Under the pieces are notes generated by a model. The model ran no database searches, was not told where the DNA came from, and worked only from the letters and a program-made list of their open reading frames with translations. This document shows, in pieces, positions 59,839-64,000 of a DNA stretch of 64,000 nucleotides; the first letter of the stretch is position 1, and every line of letters starts with the position of its first letter. Origin of the DNA: Amycolatopsis nigrescens CSC17Ta-90 (GTDB lineage: Bacteria; Actinomycetota; Actinomycetes; Mycobacteriales; Pseudonocardiaceae); the NCBI RefSeq assembly GCF_000384315.1, contig NZ_ARVW01000001.1, positions 248,001 to 312,000 on the forward strand, written 5' to 3'. The position numbers and the translations under genes are program-made.

Positions 59839-62015
59839 CGGGGCTCCCAGTAGAGCTTGTTGGAACTGATCTTGCCGTTCGGCGTGGAAACCGAGATCCA
59901 CACCGTTTCGCCGGGCACGTCGTAGGCGAGCTCGTTGTAGGTCCCGTCACCGCTCGCGTTGGTGCTGAACTCCTCGGTCCGAACGTTGCCGTTGCTGGTC
60001 GAGCTCAACGTGATGTCGTAGGTGGTGCTCGGCTCGAAGCCCCGCATCGTCGCGTTCACGTAGGAGCAGTCCGGTTTCTCGCACGAGTCGAACGAGCCGT
60101 CCCTGCCGCGGACGATGTTGATCCCCCGCTCCGGCACGGTGATCGACGCGCTCCCCACGGCACCCTGCAGGGTCTGCCCGGTCGCGGTACGAGTGACCGC
60201 CCGGACTTCGAACGTGACGGTCTGACCGGGTTTGAGTCCTGTGTAGACGGTGTTCGTCCCCTGCACCGTTTTCGTGCCGAGCCCGGTCGCACCGACCGCG
60301 TAGTGCACGAGTGTCCCGCCGCGCAGATCAGGGGCGCTCCAGCTCACGTTCGCGTCGCCGTTCTGGTAGCGCGCGGTCACGGCGGGCGCCTTCGCCGCGG
60401 CGAACGGAGCCACCGGCTCGGCGGACGCGCCGGGACCGGTACCCACCTGGTTGATCGCGGTCACGGTCAGCACGTACTGCGTACCGTTGGTGAGGCCGTT
60501 GACGGTCGCCTCGCGGGCGCCGCCGCTCACGGTCACCGAACCGGTCTGGCCCGAGTTCGTCCGCCAGGACACCCGGTAGGACGTGATCGCCGAGCGATTG
60601 TCCGCGGCCGCGCCCCAGTTGACTTTCGCCGTCCCGTCCCCTGCCGAGGCTCGCACCGAAGCCGGGGCGCCCGGCGGGCCGGCCGGGATCGCCGGCTGCC
60701 GCTGCTCGACCGGCTTGGCCGGTGGTGGCACCTTCGGCGTTTTCGGGCCCGGTGACTGCTTCGGCGGCTCCCCTGCCTGCCTCGGCTCACTCTGCTGGCG
60801 CGGATCGGGTGGCCCACTGGCCGGCTGGTTCGCCGGCGGACCGGCGTCCGGGACCGGCACCGGCGCGGGAAGGGCCGGTTTACCGACCACCGGGACGTCC
60901 TGGATCTTCCCATCCGTGCCGACGATCAACACCCGGCTGCCCGCGCCGTCCTCGATGTAGGCCCGGTTGTCCTCGCCGCGGCTGAGCCGTGGCTCGCCGG
61001 AGTCGCGCGGGAGCGGTTTGGTGTCCCGGTGCGCGCCGTCGGCGCCGTAGGTGAGCACCGTGCCGCTCGCGCGGTCGAGCACGGCGACCGCCGGGCCTGC
61101 CGCGACCGGCCCAAGGTAGTCGCCGGGTGGCAGCGGTACCGTGACCGGCGTCGCTGGCGGGTTCATCGGGTCAGCGAGGAGCAGGCGGTGCGCGGACCTG
61201 TCGAGGATCGCCACCTTGCCACCGACCTCGGTGGGCGCCAGCCCCGAGTCGGGCGAGACAGGAACACCGATCGGTACTCCGGCGCCGAGCACGCCGTCCT
61301 CGATGCGGTGCAACGTGGCCGAGGTCAGGTCGACGAACTCGGGCCGGTCGCCGACCACGGTCAGCGCGCCGGCGTGGTCCTTCGGCACGGTCACCGGGCA
61401 CGACGAAATGCGCTCGGCGCCCTTCGGCAGGGTGCACACCAGCCCGGCACCGGTGCGGTGCAACCACAACGTGCCGTCCCCGGTAACCACCGGGTCGCCG
61501 ACCGCACCGCCCGTGGACAGGGTCGTGGGGTTCCCGCCGAGCCGAACGATCTTGCCCGCGTTGCGGTACACGAGGTACGGCCCGCCCTCGGTCTCGATAC
61601 CCACCGGGACCTCGTCCACCGGCGGGACGATCGTCTGCTCCACCATCAGGGTCGACTTGCCGAAGGCGGTGATCCGGGAGCTACCGACGACATAGCTGCT
61701 GGTCTCGCCCTGCACCACCTGGCTGCCGGGGGTGCCGGGAACCGTGGCCTGCGCGTCGATGTTCGCGGTGGCGCCGTCGACGTGAAACGCCTTCTGCAGC
61801 ACCGAGTTGAAGACCCAGTGCCCGGTCAGCGCGAACCGGGTGTCCGGCGCGGGCTGCGCGGCCCCGCTGAGCACGGCGACCAGTGCCGTCACGCATACGA
61901 TCGCGGACAACGCGAACGGCGCGCGCCTGCGCCAGACCGCACCATTCCGCTTCGCCGTCGCGCCGGCCGTGGCCGCCAGCCATCCGTCACTGGCCTGCGA
62001 AGGGCCTTTTGCCAT
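59835..62015 (-). CDS. Membrane-anchored propeller-like protein with two FN3 domains
   Basis: 726 residues. One N-terminal anchor (ALSAIVCVTALVAVLSGAA) near 35–55. 60–390: repeating beta segments (DGTLWLHRTGAGLVCTLPKG, PAVAVLDRASGTVLTYGADG) like a six- or seven-blade propeller. 390–455: Pro-rich wall-spanning region. 455–640: two FN3 domains (AKVNWGAAADNRSAITSYRV, ANVSWSAPDLRGGTLVHYAV). The end (CEKPDC, STTYDITLSSTSNG) is an additional beta domain. First gene of the MoxR/DUF58/TgpA operon; likely its envelope-facing receptor or scaffold. Confidence 0.75.
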   Translation of the reverse strand: MAKGPSQASDGWLAATAGATAKRNGAVWRRRAPFALSAIVCVTALVAVLSGAAQPAPDTRFALTGHWVFNSVLQKAFHVDGATANIDAQATVPGTPGSQVVQGETSSYVVGSSRITAFGKSTLMVEQTIVPPVDEVPVGIETEGGPYLVYRNAGKIVRLGGNPTTLSTGGAVGDPVVTGDGTLWLHRTGAGLVCTLPKGAERISSCPVTVPKDHAGALTVVGDRPEFVDLTSATLHRIEDGVLGAGVPIGVPVSPDSGLAPTEVGGKVAILDRSAHRLLLADPMNPPATPVTVPLPPGDYLGPVAAGPAVAVLDRASGTVLTYGADGAHRDTKPLPRDSGEPRLSRGEDNRAYIEDGAGSRVLIVGTDGKIQDVPVVGKPALPAPVPVPDAGPPANQPASGPPDPRQQSEPRQAGEPPKQSPGPKTPKVPPPAKPVEQRQPAIPAGPPGAPASVRASAGDGTAKVNWGAAADNRSAITSYRVSWRTNSGQTGSVTVSGGAREATVNGLTNGTQYVLTVTAINQVGTGPGASAEPVAPFAAAKAPAVTARYQNGDANVSWSAPDLRGGTLVHYAVGATGLGTKTVQGTNTVYTGLKPGQTVTFEVRAVTRTATGQTLQGAVGSASITVPERGINIVRGRDGSFDSCEKPDCSYVNATMRGFEPSTTYDITLSSTSNGNVRTEEFSTNASGDGTYNELAYDVPGETVWISVSTPNGKISSNKLYWEPR

Positions 62016-62069
62016 GGCGAGGAACGTAACAGCGCGGCTCGGGAGGGGTCCCGGAGTGACCGAAAGAGG

Positions 62070-62528
62070 TCAGCAGCCGAGATCACCGACTTGCTCGGCG
62101 TACCACGGTTCGCCGACGTGCTCGCAGATGAACCGAAGCGTCCAATGCGGATCGCGGTGCTTGTCCCACTCGTCAGGACCGGCAGCGGCGAGCCGGTGCA
62201 CGTACACGTCCGCCAGCCGGCGCAGGCACTGCTCGGCCTCGTTCAGGTCAGGCTCGGTGAACGGCGCCCAGTCGCCGGCCAGGGTGACGAAGCTGCCCCG
62301 CCACTCGTCCGGCCGGCTGGGGCGGTCGTCCAGCAGCGCTTCGATTTCGGCCAGGTGATCGACCAGGTGGTGGGTATGGCGACGGATCGCCTTGTGCGGG
62401 GTGTACAGCCGCGCACCGTCCTCGGCCAGCCGTGGCCGCCCGTCCCAGACCAGCCAAGTCCGCGCCAGGGCCAGGATTCGCTCGACACCGGCCACCACAA
62501 CCTCACCAGGATTGCTGTTCTCAGGCAT
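62070..62528 (-). CDS. DinB-like/DUF664-type protein
   Basis: 152 residues from ATG at 62528; an upstream GTG at 62576 would begin inside the ArsR palindrome. A four-helix pattern is evident: GEVVVAGVERILALARTWL, AIRRHTHHLVDHLAEIEALL (His-rich, as in metal-binding DinB proteins), FTEPDLNEAEQCLRRLADVY, DKHRDPHWTLRFICEHVGEP. DinB-type proteins include thiol-dependent transferases and many uncharacterised metalloproteins. Divergent from the ArsR regulator and likely its target. Confidence 0.65.
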   Translation of the reverse strand: MPENSNPGEVVVAGVERILALARTWLVWDGRPRLAEDGARLYTPHKAIRRHTHHLVDHLAEIEALLDDRPSRPDEWRGSFVTLAGDWAPFTEPDLNEAEQCLRRLADVYVHRLAAAGPDEWDKHRDPHWTLRFICEHVGEPWYAEQVGDLGC

Positions 62529-62570
62529 GCCGTCACCGTAGAAGCCGAACACTTCGGGAAACTCCGAACT

Positions 62571-62592
62571 GTGCACGCTCTAGAGTGCGCAC
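62571..62592. promoter_or_regulatory. ArsR-type operator palindrome
   Basis: A 22-bp inverted repeat: arms GTGCACGCTCT and AGAGTGCGCAC; 9 of 11 positions pair, with a perfect CTCTAGAG centre. It ends one base before the ArsR ATG at 62594, so bound repressor would cover the start. Confidence 0.7.
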
Positions 62593-62593
62593 C

Positions 62594-63301
62594 ATGGGGA
62601 CCGATTTCGCCGCGGTCGCGCGGCTGCTGGCCAACCCAGCACGCTCGGCCGTGGTCGATGCGCTGCAGGCCGGGCGTCCCCTCGCCGCCGGGGAACTCGC
62701 GCAGTTGGCCGGAGTCCGACCCTCCACGACCAGCGAGCACCTGACGATGCTCGTCCAGGGCGGCCTGCTCACGGTCGTCCACGCCGGGCGGCACCGCTAC
62801 TACCAGCTGGCCGGCACGGCCGTGTCCGACGCGCTGGAGGCCTTGTCGCACATCTGCCCGGCAACCCCGGTGCGATCCCTGCGCCAAGCCAGCGCCGCCC
62901 GCACCTACCAGTACGCCCGCACCTGCTACGACCATCTGGCCGGCGCCCTTGGCGTGGCCTTGCTCGACGCCATGCTCGACCGGGAATGGCTCGCCCCTGG
63001 CGACCCCGACTACACGCTCACCCCAAGCGGTGCGACCGAACTCGGCCGACTCGGGGTCGACCTCGCAGCCTGCCGACGCTCACGCCGACAGTTCGCCCGG
63101 CCCTGCCTGGACTGGACACAACGCCGCCCGCACCTCGCCGGCGCCCTCGGCGCCGCCATCACGGCCACGCTGAACACGCACGGCTGGCTCCGCCCCGGCT
63201 CCCCAAACCGCGGAGTGCGGATCACCACCACCGGCCAGACCAGGCTGCACACCACCTTCGGCATCGACACCACAGCACTCACCACGAGCAACGACAGCTG
63301 A
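62594..63301 (+). CDS. ArsR-family transcriptional regulator
   Basis: 235 residues from ATG. Winged helix: VARLLANPARSAVVDALQAG, TTSEHLTMLVQGGLLTVVHA, GRHRYYQLA. The helix with ELxQxxGV-type sequence is complete (ELAQLAGVRPSTTSEHL). No CxCxxC metal motif is seen; Cys occur later (HICPAT, RTCYDH, LAACRRSRRQFARPCLDW), so a metal or thiol signal is possible but not shown. The C-terminal 130 residues form the larger domain of the 'ArsR with extra winged helix' group. Likely self-regulated through the palindrome at 62571. Confidence 0.85.
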   Translation: MGTDFAAVARLLANPARSAVVDALQAGRPLAAGELAQLAGVRPSTTSEHLTMLVQGGLLTVVHAGRHRYYQLAGTAVSDALEALSHICPATPVRSLRQASAARTYQYARTCYDHLAGALGVALLDAMLDREWLAPGDPDYTLTPSGATELGRLGVDLAACRRSRRQFARPCLDWTQRRPHLAGALGAAITATLNTHGWLRPGSPNRGVRITTTGQTRLHTTFGIDTTALTTSNDS

Positions 63302-63337
63302 AAGTCCGCCTGGCCGGCACGGCGAGGTGGTCGCCGA

Positions 63338-64000
63338 TCAACCTAGGACTGTGCCCGCGTTCTTTGTGCCGTGGGGACGCTTGCGGGAGAACGCCGAAAG
63401 GTCTATGTCCTGGCCGGTGTGCTCGCCGACGAATCGCACTGGCCGTTCGTCGTGGTCTACGCCGTTCTCCGTCTGTTCGATGATCGAGGCGAGGAACTTG
63501 CCGACGACCGGCGCGTTCTTGAACTGGTTGCCGCTGGTCCCCATGGCGACGTAGAACCCGTCCAGCTCCGTGCGGTCGTAGATCGGCGTCCAGTCGTCAG
63601 CGACGTCGTAGACTCCCACGACCCCGCGAGCCCGATTGGGTATCTCCAACGCCGGTAGCCGTCGCGCAGCCCTCGTTACCTGAGCTTCGAACACCGCCAT
63701 CGTCGGGTGCGCGGTGACGGCATCCGGGTCGTCCACCCACTGCAGCGGATCGCATTTCGGTTCCGTACCACCGACCAGCAATCCCCCACCGACCTCGCCT
63801 CGCAGGTAGGTACCCAGGTCCATGTCCGCGACGCAGATCCCGACGCGGTTGTCGGCGCGAAAACTCACCGGGGCCGCGACGTGCGCAACCTCCTGCCGCA
63901 ACGGCCGGCATCCCACGGTGAAGTCGGATCCGACCGAGGCCAGCTCATTGATGCGCGTCGACCATGGACCCGCGGCGTTGACCACTACGCCACAGGGGAT
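63338..64000 (-). CDS. FAD-dependent oxidoreductase (DAO family), 3' part only
   Basis: 220 residues to the window edge; the N-terminal FAD-binding GxGxxG lies outside. Visible DAO features: VVVNAAGPWSTRINELA (the typical NAAGPWS strand), CRPLRQEVAHVAAP, LRGEVGGGLLVGGTEP, and GVYDVADDWTPIYDRTELDG leading to YVAMGTSGNQFKNAPVVGKF, the C-terminal FAD loop (G.SG.G...AP..G). Family members are amino-acid or sarcosine/dimethylglycine-type oxidases. It converges with the ArsR gene, 36 bases apart. Confidence 0.85.
   Translation of the reverse strand: MPCGVVVNAAGPWSTRINELASVGSDFTVGCRPLRQEVAHVAAPVSFRADNRVGICVADMDLGTYLRGEVGGGLLVGGTEPKCDPLQWVDDPDAVTAHPTMAVFEAQVTRAARRLPALEIPNRARGVVGVYDVADDWTPIYDRTELDGFYVAMGTSGNQFKNAPVVGKFLASIIEQTENGVDHDERPVRFVGEHTGQDIDLSAFSRKRPHGTKNAGTVLG

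Overview
The window is very GC-rich (long GC3-biased frames, many GTG starts, short or 1–4 base gene overlaps). Its families are typical of Actinobacteria, most likely Pseudonocardiaceae (Amycolatopsis-like): AfsR/SARP regulators, DUF3558-like sensor kinases, WXG100 proteins, F420-type oxidoreductases and I36 inhibitors. The genus is an inference. No rRNA, tRNA, CRISPR array, transposase or integrase was recognised.

Layout. 0–4.2 kb: the end of a lectin-like beta-propeller gene, a terminator, then a two-gene surface-glycan-type operon (HAD-like protein and methyltransferase). 4.2–9.1 kb: an F420-type oxidoreductase, a DmpA-type peptidase, an Rrf2 regulator and an MFS pump sharing two copies of one palindromic operator, and a secreted EEP phosphodiesterase. 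9.2–11.4 kb: small secreted and lipoprotein genes, a tiny membrane protein and a Crp/Fnr regulator.

11.5–24.2 kb, all on the minus strand: a kinase–J-like–GrpE-like–Hsp70–OmpA-like operon, then an unusual two-histidine-kinase/one-LuxR-regulator operon, then a Ser/Thr kinase with two extracytoplasmic DUF3558-like domains and an FHA protein. I regard this as the most coherent candidate for an undescribed system: a dedicated chaperone machine wired to phosphosignalling, possibly for envelope stress.

24.3–36.7 kb: a membrane protein/TetR operon whose operator covers the start codon; a DUF899 protein; a 1247-residue STAND-NTPase/WD40 protein with an N-terminal RHIM-like amyloid motif; a GntR/lyase/AbgT-transporter catabolic unit; a methyltransferase and SRPBCC protein; a frameshifted two-part gene that carries a second RHIM-like motif across its frameshift; and deletion scars of an MmyB-type regulator and an SDR.

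36.7–50.3 kb: nucleoside phosphorylase, GNAT, lipoprotein, secreted hydrolase, NarL-type two-component pair, tandem I36 inhibitors, a large AfsR-type regulator, a GMC oxidoreductase/aldehyde dehydrogenase operon behind a 28-bp palindrome, and an LLM oxidoreductase.

50.4–62.0 kb, minus strand: FN3/propeller membrane protein, MoxR ATPase, DUF58, a TgpA-like protein that has lost its transglutaminase triad, two small ESX-like proteins followed by a strong hairpin, a large amphipathic/Gly-rich protein, an LpqN-like protein, another ESX-like protein and a pseudokinase. This looks like a type VII secretion-related cluster without its EccC motor. The window ends with a DinB-like gene, an ArsR regulator and a truncated FAD oxidoreductase.
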